Origin: JBAWXE01 sp037144255
Lineage (GTDB): Bacteria > Bacteroidota > Bacteroidia > Chitinophagales > Chitinophagaceae
Assembly (NCBI GenBank): GCA_037144255.1
Contig: JBAWXE010000003.1
Span: 1 to 64,000 of the forward strand
DNA: 64,000 nt
Reading direction: 5' to 3'
Shown: one piece after another, positions 54,151 through 61,302 of the stretch
Layout of the letters: each line of letters begins with the position of its first letter
Position numbering within the stretch: position 1 is the first letter of the stretch
Translations under genes and position numbers: made by a program
The notes under the pieces: model-generated
What the model was told of the DNA's origin: nothing
The model's input: only the letters and a program-made list of their open reading frames with translations
Databases searched by the model: none

Positions 54151-54777
54151 ATGCGAACAATTATTTCCACCAAAGGGCTCACACTCATTGCCATTCTTTT
54201 TCATCTCATAGGGTTGATAGGTATTGGCGTTTTTCATATTGATATGATCAATAGGGCAACGCCTATACATTTATTATTAATGTTCCTGCTATTATCTATT
54301 TCCTTTGCTGATACTTGGAAGGCATATTATTTATGGATGCCCATAATATTGATCATCGGCTTTGGAGTAGAGTGGATAGGGGTACATAAGGGATGGCTGT
54401 TTGGCTCTTATAGTTACACTAATGTATTAGGTTGGAAATGGCAAGATATCCCTGTTCTTATCAGTTGCAATTGGGTTATCATAGTATGTGGTGCTATTGC
54501 ATTATCATCCTTGCTTACAGAGAACAAGTATTTGAATAGCATCGTAGCCGCTACGGTGGCTACAGCAGCAGATTGGGCCTTAGAGCCTGTAGCATTAAAA
54601 CTCAACTATTGGCATTGGACAGGAGGGCATATCCCTCAACTAAACTATATATGCTGGTGGGCTATCAGCTTTGTATTAGCTCTTGTATGGCACTTATTTA
54701 AAAATCAGTACAACCAATTCGCTGTAAATTTGTTTATCATACAGATCATGTTTTTTGCATTTTTACAAATAATATAA
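54151..54777 (+). CDS. Carotenoid biosynthesis protein, DUF422 (CruF-like hydratase)
   Basis: Integral membrane protein of seven or eight helices in 208 aa. EWIGVHKGWLFGSYSYTNVLG, PVLISCNWVIIVCGA, AADWALEPVALKLNYWHWTG and LNYICWW are conserved in the DUF422 family, which includes the C-1',2' lycopene hydratase CruF. It starts 2 nt after the TPR protein gene and overlaps crtZ at its end (ATAATGATG), so the three carotenoid genes are translated as a unit. Confidence 0.88.
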   Translation: MRTIISTKGLTLIAILFHLIGLIGIGVFHIDMINRATPIHLLLMFLLLSISFADTWKAYYLWMPIILIIGFGVEWIGVHKGWLFGSYSYTNVLGWKWQDIPVLISCNWVIIVCGAIALSSLLTENKYLNSIVAATVATAADWALEPVALKLNYWHWTGGHIPQLNYICWWAISFVLALVWHLFKNQYNQFAVNLFIIQIMFFAFLQII

Positions 54778-55256
54778 TGATGTGGCTGATATACATATTA
54801 ATAGTTATTGCAACTTTCTTCTTTATGGAGTACGTGGCATGGGCATCTCATAGATACCTGATGCATGGTGCTTTTTGGTTTTTGCACGAAGATCATCATC
54901 AAGGGGGCTATACGCCATTTCAGAAGAACGACACTTTCTTTCTCATATTCGCTATCCCATCCTGGCTGTGTATTATGTTAGGTTGGATGAATTATACCTG
55001 GTGGGTGGTAGCTATTGGAGTAGGTATTTTTCTGTATGGATGGTGTTATTTTTTAGTACATGATGTTGTAGTGCATCAGCGTTTTAAATGGTTCAGTAGA
55101 AGTAATAACAGATATATCAAAGTCATTCGATGGGCACATAAAATGCACCATAAACATCTGAATAAAGAAGATGGAGAATCATTTGGTTTATTAATAGTAC
55201 CCAAAAAATACTGGGATAAGGTAAGAAATGATGAAAGACAACAATCTATATCATAA
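54777..55256 (+). CDS. crtZ: CrtZ-type beta-carotene hydroxylase
   Basis: Di-iron membrane hydroxylase of the fatty acid hydroxylase superfamily. Four His clusters are seen: HRYLMH, HEDHH, HDVVVHQRF and HKMHHKHL. These match CrtZ, which adds hydroxyls to beta-ionone rings. Four membrane helices, 159 aa. It lies between the DUF422 and lycopene cyclase genes, so the operon would yield hydroxylated cyclic carotenoids such as zeaxanthin. Confidence 0.92.
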   Translation: MMWLIYILIVIATFFFMEYVAWASHRYLMHGAFWFLHEDHHQGGYTPFQKNDTFFLIFAIPSWLCIMLGWMNYTWWVVAIGVGIFLYGWCYFLVHDVVVHQRFKWFSRSNNRYIKVIRWAHKMHHKHLNKEDGESFGLLIVPKKYWDKVRNDERQQSIS

Positions 55257-55273
55257 CCCTATAACCATCCTGT

Positions 55274-55975
55274 ATGAACTCACATTATACTTACCTTCTT
55301 ATAGATACAGCTACTGTATTATTCCCATTGCTGCTGAGTTTTGATAAGAAAGTAGCCTTCTACAAACAATGGAAATACTTATGGATAGGTACTCTTCTTA
55401 CTGGCACTATATTCATTCTGTGGGATATACTGTTCACTCAATGGGGAATATGGTCATTCAGTAATTCATATACATTAGGTATTAGGTTAACAGGATTGCC
55501 TATTGAAGAATGGCTTTTTTTCTTCACAGTGCCATATTCATGCACCTTTATTTACGAATGCCTTCTGGCATATTTCCCATTTAGGAAAAGGAGGGATAAG
55601 TATTGGAGTGTATTCACAGTATTGGGTATATTACTAGTAGCGAGTGCTTTAGTGTTTTATACTAAAGCCTATACATTTTCTTCTTTCATAGGTTGTGGTA
55701 TAGCATTAATGATGTTGTCTTTATTCAGGAAGGATATTCCCACTTTCAGAGCTGATGTTTTTTTGCTTACTTTTTTAATTAGCATTGTCCCATTCCTTAT
55801 TGTAAATGGTGTACTCACTGCGCTACCTGTAGTGATATATAATAACTCGGAGAACTTAGGTATTAGGATATCCTCCATCCCCTTTGAAGATAATTTCTAC
55901 GGTATGCTATTGATGTTAGGTAATATAGCCGGAATGGAATGGGCTAGAGGTAGAAAACTAAGGGTGCATATCTGA
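55274..55975 (+). CDS. Lycopene cyclase, CrtYc/CrtYd fused type
   Basis: Seven-helix membrane protein. The repeated motifs GLPIEEWLFFFTVPYSCTFIYE and SIPFEDNFYGMLL are hallmarks of the heterodimeric lycopene cyclase domains CrtYc and CrtYd, here fused in one chain of 233 aa. It closes lycopene ends to beta-rings, the substrate for CrtZ upstream. The last 18 nt overlap the convergent glutamine amidotransferase gene. crtB and crtI, needed for lycopene, are not in the window. Confidence 0.9.
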   Translation: MNSHYTYLLIDTATVLFPLLLSFDKKVAFYKQWKYLWIGTLLTGTIFILWDILFTQWGIWSFSNSYTLGIRLTGLPIEEWLFFFTVPYSCTFIYECLLAYFPFRKRRDKYWSVFTVLGILLVASALVFYTKAYTFSSFIGCGIALMMLSLFRKDIPTFRADVFLLTFLISIVPFLIVNGVLTALPVVIYNNSENLGIRISSIPFEDNFYGMLLMLGNIAGMEWARGRKLRVHI

Positions 55976-56524
55976 CCAATTCTTCAATAATTGCAAGCCA
56001 TATTCGGTACCTATTGATTCCGGGTGGAATTGCAAACCCATACAAGGGTATTCTTTATGAGCTAGCGCCATAACTATCCCATCATCTGTGCTAGCTACCA
56101 CTTCTAGGTTAGTATTCTCAAATCCTTTTACTGCCAGAGAGTGATAGCGCATCACTGTAAAAGGAGAAGGGATGTTATGGAATATTGGATGTTGGTTATG
56201 ACTGATAAGGCTGGTTTTGCCATGCATAGGATAATCGGTATGTACAAGCTCTGCACCAAAGTACATACCTAATCCCTGATGACCCAAACATACTCCTAGT
56301 ATAGGCACTTTGTCATGAAAATGAGCTATTAGCTCCATACACAAACCTGCTTGTAGCGGAGTCTTAGGGCCAGGAGAAATGATAATACGCGATGGCCGAA
56401 GCTCTATTAATTGCTGTAGGCTTATTTCATCATTCCTATATACTATACATTCATTACCCGTCTGTAATAGGTAGTGATGCAGAATATGAGTGAACGAGTC
56501 GTAATTATCTATGAGTACCCACAT
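55958..56524 (-). CDS. Glutamine amidotransferase component II, TrpG/PabA type
   Basis: Class I glutaminase of anthranilate or aminodeoxychorismate synthase. The active site is ILGVCLGHQGLGMYFG (catalytic Cys), with LQFHPESIGTEYG giving the His and Glu; IDNYDSFTHILHHYL starts the fold and IISPGPKTPLQAG is conserved. Length 188 aa. The synthase partner (trpE/pabB) is not adjacent, so the pathway is uncertain. Its start overlaps the end of the cvpA gene by 20 nt, and its end overlaps the lycopene cyclase gene. Confidence 0.92.
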   Translation of the reverse strand: MWVLIDNYDSFTHILHHYLLQTGNECIVYRNDEISLQQLIELRPSRIIISPGPKTPLQAGLCMELIAHFHDKVPILGVCLGHQGLGMYFGAELVHTDYPMHGKTSLISHNQHPIFHNIPSPFTVMRYHSLAVKGFENTNLEVVASTDDGIVMALAHKEYPCMGLQFHPESIGTEYGLQLLKNWSDMHP

Positions 56525-57062
56525 GATCCGGTAATTGTTTATTTACATGATCAAAGAAATGTTGCAGATCTGCCATCATATTTTTGGCAAATGGTAACAA
56601 TCCACCTATATGTGTAAACACCCATGGGGCTATAGGTGCAAAAAAATGGTACGTATATGATTTGGAAATTGTAGCAGGAGATATCAGGTGCATTTTATCG
56701 CATAACCATAGTATAGAGCTCCACATAAAGGATGTGATACCTACATATAATAGGGCTCCTAAGAGTTTGTTGATAGTACCCAGCATCACTGCCTTTAAAG
56801 CACTATCTATTAATCTCGCTAGCAGCCATACAAGTACTACTACTATCAGGAACATCAGTACATAGCATATTACCTGTCCCCAGCCCGATGTTATAATGCC
56901 TTTGTCTAGTAAGTATTGTGCTAAAGTTTGTGAGAATTTCATGGCGAAGATGGCGCCCAATAAAATTCCCACAAATGAAAATATAGCTATGATGAGGCCT
57001 TTTTGATAGCCACATATAAAGAATAAAACGAGCAGGATGCCCCCTATTATATCCAGCACCAT
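56505..57062 (-). CDS. CvpA family membrane protein
   Basis: Four-helix inner membrane protein of 185 aa. IGGILLVLFFICGYQKGLIIAIFSFVGILLGA and the later helices (WGQVICYVLMFLIVVVLVWLLA, LLYVGITSFMWSSILWL) fit the CvpA family, colicin V production-related, whose molecular role is poorly defined. Starts 4 nt after the YqeY gene. Confidence 0.85.
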   Translation of the reverse strand: MVLDIIGGILLVLFFICGYQKGLIIAIFSFVGILLGAIFAMKFSQTLAQYLLDKGIITSGWGQVICYVLMFLIVVVLVWLLARLIDSALKAVMLGTINKLLGALLYVGITSFMWSSILWLCDKMHLISPATISKSYTYHFFAPIAPWVFTHIGGLLPFAKNMMADLQHFFDHVNKQLPDHVGTHR

Positions 57063-57066
57063 ACGA

Positions 57067-57525
57067 TTAGGCGCCTTGAGATAGTAACAACTTTACATTT
57101 TCTGATATCAGCTTACCATCTGCCTTGCCGGCCAGTTGCTTAGAGGCTACACCCATTACTTTGCCCATATCAGCAGCAGATGTGGCACCTACTTGTGCTA
57201 TGATAGCTTTCAGTTCTGTTTGTATCTCTTCTACAGACATTTGTTTAGGCAGAAAACGCTCTATGATAACCAGCTCTTCTCTTTCTTTAGCAGCTAGGTC
57301 TTCACGGTTTTGAGCAACAAATATGTCTAAAGAATCACGACGTTGTTTAGCCATTTTTTGCAACATCTTTAATTCGGTAGCTTCGCTAATTACGTCGGTT
57401 GCACCTTCAGATGTTTTCTCTATAAGTATTGCAGCTTTTATAGCACGTAGTGTGCGCAATGCAGCTTCATTTTTGTCGCGCATTGCCTGCTTCAGGTCGT
57501 CCATTACTCTTTGTTCTAATGACAT
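57067..57525 (-). CDS. GatB/YqeY family protein
   Basis: 152 aa protein of the YqeY family, related to the C-terminal domain of the GatB amidotransferase subunit. DDLKQAMRDKNEAALRTLRAIKAAI, LKMLQKMAKQRRDSLDIF and MGKVMGVASKQLAGKADGKL are seen. The family has been linked to Glu-tRNA-Gln handling, but no direct function is certain. First gene of the YqeY-CvpA-TrpG group, with a TACATTTG box upstream. Confidence 0.92.
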   Translation of the reverse strand: MSLEQRVMDDLKQAMRDKNEAALRTLRAIKAAILIEKTSEGATDVISEATELKMLQKMAKQRRDSLDIFVAQNREDLAAKEREELVIIERFLPKQMSVEEIQTELKAIIAQVGATSAADMGKVMGVASKQLAGKADGKLISENVKLLLSQGA

Positions 57526-57542
57526 AGTTTTGGTCGTTTTTA

Positions 57543-57550
57543 CAAATGTA
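57543..57550 (-). promoter_or_regulatory. -7 box upstream of the YqeY gene
   Basis: Minus strand TACATTTG, exact TAnnTTTG, ending 17 nt before the start codon at 57525. Confidence 0.55.
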
Positions 57551-57592
57551 AAATAAAACCCTTTCGCTTTTTGAGCATTGGGGAATATGTTC

Positions 57593-57940
57593 TTATGCTT
57601 TATTTTCTTCTAATGCTTTGATCGACTTTTTATGAAAGTCTTTGGCAAATGCTTTCATTTCATTTGCCAGTTCTGTATTGCGTGTAGCACGTATATAGGT
57701 GTCTGCCATGCCCATCATTGATTGGAAAAAGAAATCATTCATTTCATCTACCATCATTTTAGTGGTCCATAGGTCTATACGTAAGGCTGATTTAGAATCG
57801 CCATCCCACAGACCCAGCAACATTCCTTTTGCTTTTTGTAGTCCATCTACTCCGCCATCAGGTGCATTCCATTCAATGCTCTCTGGCATTTTGTCTTCAT
57901 CCAGTTCTATCTGGATATTGATATTTGATTTTTGTCCCAT
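57593..57940 (-). CDS. gldC: GldC, gliding motility-associated protein
   Basis: Small soluble protein of the GldC family. NINIQIELDEDKMPESIEWNA, AKGMLLGLWDGDSKSALRIDLW and KMMVDEMNDFFFQSMMGMAD are characteristic. In Flavobacterium, GldC is required for efficient gliding, connected to the type IX secretion and motility machinery. The ATG at 57938-57940 is taken over an upstream TTG. Length 115 aa. Consistent with the type IX sorting domains found elsewhere in the window. Confidence 0.85.
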   Translation of the reverse strand: MGQKSNINIQIELDEDKMPESIEWNAPDGGVDGLQKAKGMLLGLWDGDSKSALRIDLWTTKMMVDEMNDFFFQSMMGMADTYIRATRNTELANEMKAFAKDFHKKSIKALEENKA

Positions 57941-57960
57941 TTCTGTTTTGTTCAATAGTT

Positions 57961-57968
57961 CAAAGATA
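57961..57968 (-). promoter_or_regulatory. -7 box upstream of gldC
   Basis: Minus strand TATCTTTG, exact TAnnTTTG, 20 nt before the chosen gldC ATG. It lies in the 37 nt between the pseudouridine synthase gene and gldC. Confidence 0.55.
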
Positions 57969-57977
57969 TGAATACTC

Positions 57978-58703
57978 TTATTGTGTTTTTGCCCACTTAT
58001 CTAGTTGCTTTACACTGGCAGCTATGTCCTTCAGTAGTGGAGCCTCTACTATTATCTCTTCTCCCGATTCTTTTACGAATTTTAGTTTCGATGCATGTAA
58101 CGCCAGTCTGCTCAGTAAAGGCCTTTCAGCTTCTTCGTTACCAGATAGTTTGTATCTGTGTTTGATGGATGACAAATAAAATGGTTTCCCATCTCCATAT
58201 AATTCATCACATAGTATTGAGTGACCTATGGACATCATATGGACACGTATCTGGTGGGTACGTCCTGTATGTATCTGAAATTGTACAAATGAGAATAGTG
58301 GCCATTGAGTAATAGCTTTATAATCAGTTATAGAAGGCTTACCTTTCTTTGTGGTCACCATTTTGCCTTTTATGGTTGGGTGTTCCGCTATGGGTTTTTC
58401 TATTCTGCCTTCTTCGGGTATCAATCTGCCATGTACCAGTCCTACATAATATTTCTCAATATCGTGTTCCTGAAACAGCTTTGATAAGTGCCGATGTGTT
58501 TCTTCATTTTTTGCAAAACATATCACACCGCTGGTATCTCTATCTAGGCGATGCACTACCCATACTTTCGATTTCAGTTGTGTTTCCAACAGTTTATTCA
58601 GGCAGGGCATATTAGTATCAAACCTATCGGGTATTACTAATAGGCCTGCAGGTTTATTTACTATTATAAGGTCACTATCTTCATACAGCACTTCCATGTT
58701 CAT
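57978..58703 (-). CDS. RluA-family pseudouridine synthase
   Basis: Catalytic core VVHRLDRDTSGVICFAKNEE with the invariant Asp (about residue 55), KPAGLLVIPDRFD before it, and HTGRTHQIRVHMMSIGHSI near the C-terminus identify the RsuA/RluA superfamily, RluA branch, which isomerises uridines in rRNA or tRNA. The S4 domain of larger family members is absent. Length 241 aa. Follows ybeY by 6 nt, both acting on ribosomes. Confidence 0.92.
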   Translation of the reverse strand: MNMEVLYEDSDLIIVNKPAGLLVIPDRFDTNMPCLNKLLETQLKSKVWVVHRLDRDTSGVICFAKNEETHRHLSKLFQEHDIEKYYVGLVHGRLIPEEGRIEKPIAEHPTIKGKMVTTKKGKPSITDYKAITQWPLFSFVQFQIHTGRTHQIRVHMMSIGHSILCDELYGDGKPFYLSSIKHRYKLSGNEEAERPLLSRLALHASKLKFVKESGEEIIVEAPLLKDIAASVKQLDKWAKTQ

Positions 58704-58709
58704 AATTCT

Positions 58710-59141
58710 CTAATCTTTAAAGTATTGTTTCAGGCAAATGTCTTCCCTGCGTCTCATCTCTTTTCTGGCTATGTCCGTCTTGTCTTTGAACCCGCAAAGA
58801 TGCAACGCTCCGTGGAATATTACACGGTGTAATTCATTTTCATAGCTCACTTCGAATTTTTCTGCATTTTCAGCTACTCGTTCTGTACTAATGTATATTT
58901 CTCCTATCAGCTCTTCTTTCCCCTCACTCATGTCGAAAGTAATAATATCTGTTAGGGTATTATGTTTGAGAAAATTCTGATTCATTTGTAGAAGCTGCTC
59001 ATCACTACAGAAAATATAGGTAAGCTGTGTCTTATTTACTTTTTTTAGGTGTTTACCTATCAATAAGTCTAAAAACAAAGATAAGTTTCGTTTATCCTTC
59101 AGTTTTGACTTTACATCTTGTTCATAAAACCTTGCAGGCAT
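58710..59141 (-). CDS. ybeY: YbeY, rRNA maturation endoribonuclease
   Basis: Metal-dependent endoribonuclease of 16S 3' maturation and ribosome quality control. NFLKHNTLTDIITFDMSEG, GEIYISTERVAENAEKF and VIFHGALHLCGFKDKT are conserved. The zinc motif is HGALHLCGFKD: the usual third His (HLxGYDH) is replaced by Lys-Asp, a difference I recall from other Bacteroidota. The ATG at 59139-59141 gives 143 aa, the normal length; the upstream open frame is excluded. Confidence 0.9.
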   Translation of the reverse strand: MPARFYEQDVKSKLKDKRNLSLFLDLLIGKHLKKVNKTQLTYIFCSDEQLLQMNQNFLKHNTLTDIITFDMSEGKEELIGEIYISTERVAENAEKFEVSYENELHRVIFHGALHLCGFKDKTDIARKEMRRREDICLKQYFKD

Positions 59142-59199
59142 ACCTATAGAATTTGGGCGAAGTTCGTAACATTTTTTAGGTGCTCCTACACATCTGTTG

Positions 59200-59207
59200 T
59201 ACTTTTG
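59200..59207 (+). promoter_or_regulatory. -7 box of the FeoA-like gene
   Basis: TACTTTTG, exact TAnnTTTG, ends 5 nt before the ATG at 59213. It lies within the open frame upstream of the ATG and supports the shorter start and a near-leaderless mRNA. Confidence 0.5.
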
Positions 59208-59212
59208 TTCAA

Positions 59213-59458
59213 ATGGATCTGACCGAGGACAAAATAGTGCGTCTTTCTCATTTACCAACCGGTAAACATGCTGTAATAAAAAGCCACGAGGAAAGCGATT
59301 TTCAACTTACATTAATGGAGATGGGTTGTGTACCCGGAGAACCTGTATGGGTAGAGATGATAGCTCCCATGGGCGATCCATTGGCTATACAGATAGCCGG
59401 TTATCATCTTAGTATTCGTAAGCAGGATGCAGATAGGATATGGGTTGAAATTGTCTAA
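59213..59458 (+). CDS. FeoA-like small protein
   Basis: 81 aa protein with the FeoA SH3-like fold: VRLSHLPTGKHAVIKSH, LTLMEMGCVPGEPVWVEMIAP, GDPLAIQIAGYHLSIRKQDA and a C-terminal VEIV. FeoA aids the FeoB ferrous iron transporter, but no feoB follows; nadD is next. An upstream frame from 59180 is not preferred because the ATG at 59213 fits family length and promoter. Confidence 0.85.
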   Translation: MDLTEDKIVRLSHLPTGKHAVIKSHEESDFQLTLMEMGCVPGEPVWVEMIAPMGDPLAIQIAGYHLSIRKQDADRIWVEIV

Positions 59459-59543
59459 ATGTCGTGTTTTGTTTATGTATTATTGATTTTTTGATCTGGA
59501 AATCTCATTTTTAATCTACTCTCAGGGAGTTATTCTATTTTTT

Positions 59544-59551
59544 TAGCTTTG
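59544..59551 (+). promoter_or_regulatory. -7 box of nadD
   Basis: TAGCTTTG, exact TAnnTTTG, ends 4 nt before the nadD ATG at 59556, another leaderless-type layout. Confidence 0.5.
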
Positions 59552-59555
59552 TTTT

Positions 59556-60125
59556 ATGCACATTGGATTGTATTTCGGAAGTTTTAATCCTATTCATATT
59601 GGCCATTTGATCGTAGCAAACCACGTCATTGAATACACAGATGTAGATAAGATATGGTTTGTGGTTTCTCCGCATAATCCACTAAAGGATACACATTCAT
59701 TATTGAATGAATATCACCGTTTGCATTTGGTGAACCTGGCCATTGAAGGAAATAATAAGTTTCGAGCCAGTAATGTAGAATTTAACCTACCAAAGCCATC
59801 ATATACTATAGATACACTTACATATCTCAGTGAAAAATTTCCATTAGAGCGTTTTTCTGTCATTATGGGGGCCGATAGTTTTCAAAACATCCATAGATGG
59901 AAGAATTACGAACAGCTCATTAGTCAGTACTCACTTATCATATATAATCGTCCTGGTTTTGAAATAAAGGATACACCAGGTACTGATATTTCAGTATTAG
60001 ATGCTCCATTATTAGAGATATCATCCACTTTCATACGTAGCCAGATCAAGGAGGGCAAGTCTATTCAGTATATTGTACCTGATGCTGTAAACGAATATAT
60101 ACAGGCCAATCATTATTACCATTAG
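59556..60125 (+). CDS. nadD: NadD, nicotinate-nucleotide adenylyltransferase
   Basis: Adenylates nicotinate mononucleotide in NAD synthesis. The nucleotidyltransferase head GLYFGSFNPIHIGHLIVAN (HxGH) starts at residue 4; FSVIMGADSFQNIHRWKNYE and the C-terminal ISSTFIRSQIKEGKS (ISST-xIR) are the NadD signature. Length 189 aa is standard. Single gene, with its own -7 box. Confidence 0.95.
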   Translation: MHIGLYFGSFNPIHIGHLIVANHVIEYTDVDKIWFVVSPHNPLKDTHSLLNEYHRLHLVNLAIEGNNKFRASNVEFNLPKPSYTIDTLTYLSEKFPLERFSVIMGADSFQNIHRWKNYEQLISQYSLIIYNRPGFEIKDTPGTDISVLDAPLLEISSTFIRSQIKEGKSIQYIVPDAVNEYIQANHYYH

Positions 60126-60206
60126 CTAAAGGCGATCCTCACTTTACTGCAAATGTGATAAAATCCTTAAATCGGGCTTATATACCAACATTGGCCTGAT
60201 ATTTCG

Positions 60207-60214
60207 TAACTTTG
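60207..60214 (+). promoter_or_regulatory. -7 box upstream of the YtxH gene
   Basis: TAACTTTG, exact TAnnTTTG, lying 47 nt before the ATG at 60262. A TTG 13 nt upstream (60191-60193) is closer than the usual spacing. Confidence 0.5.
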
Positions 60215-60261
60215 CTGTGAAATTGAACGTCGTTTTAATAACGTATTAATATCACATTATC

Positions 60262-60456
60262 ATGAGCAAAGCTGGGAAAACAATAGCAACATTATTAGTA
60301 GGTGCGGCAGTAGGTGCAGCAGTAGGATATATACTGGCTACCGATAAAGACAAGCGTAAAGAAGACATTGATCGACTGAAAGATCGTCTCAATGGTTTGA
60401 AGGATAAATTCGCAAAAAAGACAGAAGACATAGAGCAGGAAATATATAATGGCTAA
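60262..60456 (+). CDS. YtxH-domain small membrane protein
   Basis: 64 aa: one membrane segment (TLLVGAAVGAAVGYILA, Gly/Ala-rich) and a charged helix (DKDKRKEDIDRLKDRLNGLKD) that may be a coiled coil. This is the YtxH domain, common in general stress proteins. It starts a three-gene group of small proteins with the holin-like and hypothetical genes. Confidence 0.85.
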   Translation: MSKAGKTIATLLVGAAVGAAVGYILATDKDKRKEDIDRLKDRLNGLKDKFAKKTEDIEQEIYNG

Positions 60457-60470
60457 TCCCCAATTCCACA

Positions 60471-60824
60471 ATGAATATTCTCGGTAATTTGAAGGATAAA
60501 GTAGTTGATTTTGTTGATGTACGTGTACGTCTGCTTAAGCTTTCCGTTGTTGAACGCACTGCAAGTATACTTAGTTACTTTGCATTCTTGATGATCATCC
60601 TTCTTATTGCTTTATTGGCATTTGTGTTCATTGGTTTTGGTATGGCAGAATGGTTTACTGCGCTACTCGATTCTCGTTCAGGTGGATTCTTTTTGGCAGC
60701 TTTTGTATTTATTTTGTTACTTGTTATCACTTTTGCACTTCGTGCAAAGCTCTTTCATAGGTTTGCAAATATATTTGTGCAATTGCTGACAGAAGACGAT
60801 GAAGAGAGCGATACTACCGATTAA
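60471..60824 (+). CDS. Holin-like (phage holin family/DUF1469-type) membrane protein
   Basis: 117 aa with two membrane helices (ILSYFAFLMIILLIALLAFVFIGFG and GGFFLAAFVFILLLVITFALRA) and an acidic C-terminal tail (LTEDDEESDTTD). It matches the Actinobacterial Holin-X/DUF1469 type found beside YtxH genes in many chromosomes; it is not evidence of a prophage. Probably a stress-related membrane protein. 14 nt after the YtxH gene. Confidence 0.75.
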   Translation: MNILGNLKDKVVDFVDVRVRLLKLSVVERTASILSYFAFLMIILLIALLAFVFIGFGMAEWFTALLDSRSGGFFLAAFVFILLLVITFALRAKLFHRFANIFVQLLTEDDEESDTTD

Positions 60825-60864
60825 TACATACTTTTTCATCATTATTTAGTTACAGCATTTCTAC

Positions 60865-61272
60865 ATGAAACTTTATCCTAAAAGGCTGAACAGCTTAGCA
60901 GAACTAAAGAAGGAAAAGCATATGCTAATGCTTGCAAAAAAGGAATCAGAATTACCTGATGTCTTGTCTTTTGATTTGCCTCTGCTTAGTGGTTTGGGTA
61001 AGAAAAAGGATGTAGAACAAGCTTCTGAGGATGATAATATTGTTGTAGATCTGATTGCCTCTTTTATTGAATCTCCTGATCTTTCCAATTTGATCACTAC
61101 TGTTGCTAAGCCTATTTTGAATTATGCTAAAGATAAAGCCGGCACAAGTATCCTAAAATCAGCTGCTAAAGAAGTAATTGGTGGATATGCCAAATGGAAG
61201 GCAATTGAACTTGGGTTTCGCGGAGTAAAGCATCTGGTGAAAACTAAAATGGACAAGCGAAAAAAAGATTAG
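60865..61272 (+). CDS. Hypothetical protein linked to the YtxH/holin pair
   Basis: 135 aa, unrecognised. Charged Lys/Glu start and end, a central stretch LIASFIESPDLSNLITTV and AKPILNYAKDKAGTSILKSAAKEVIGGYA that looks helical and amphipathic; no signal peptide. The gene follows the holin-like gene by 40 nt and likely belongs to the same transcript. A role in envelope stress is inferred only from the neighbours. Confidence 0.55.
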   Translation: MKLYPKRLNSLAELKKEKHMLMLAKKESELPDVLSFDLPLLSGLGKKKDVEQASEDDNIVVDLIASFIESPDLSNLITTVAKPILNYAKDKAGTSILKSAAKEVIGGYAKWKAIELGFRGVKHLVKTKMDKRKKD

Positions 61273-61302
61273 TATTCCCTCCCTTTTTACTTATTTATTT
61301 AA

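Noticed and set aside
59142..59258. Extended N-terminus of YbeY
   Set aside because: The 39 extra codons are outside the family length and overlap the divergent FeoA-like promoter and start.
60471..60824. Prophage holin
   Set aside because: No other phage genes are present and the YtxH neighbour is typical of chromosomal stress loci.
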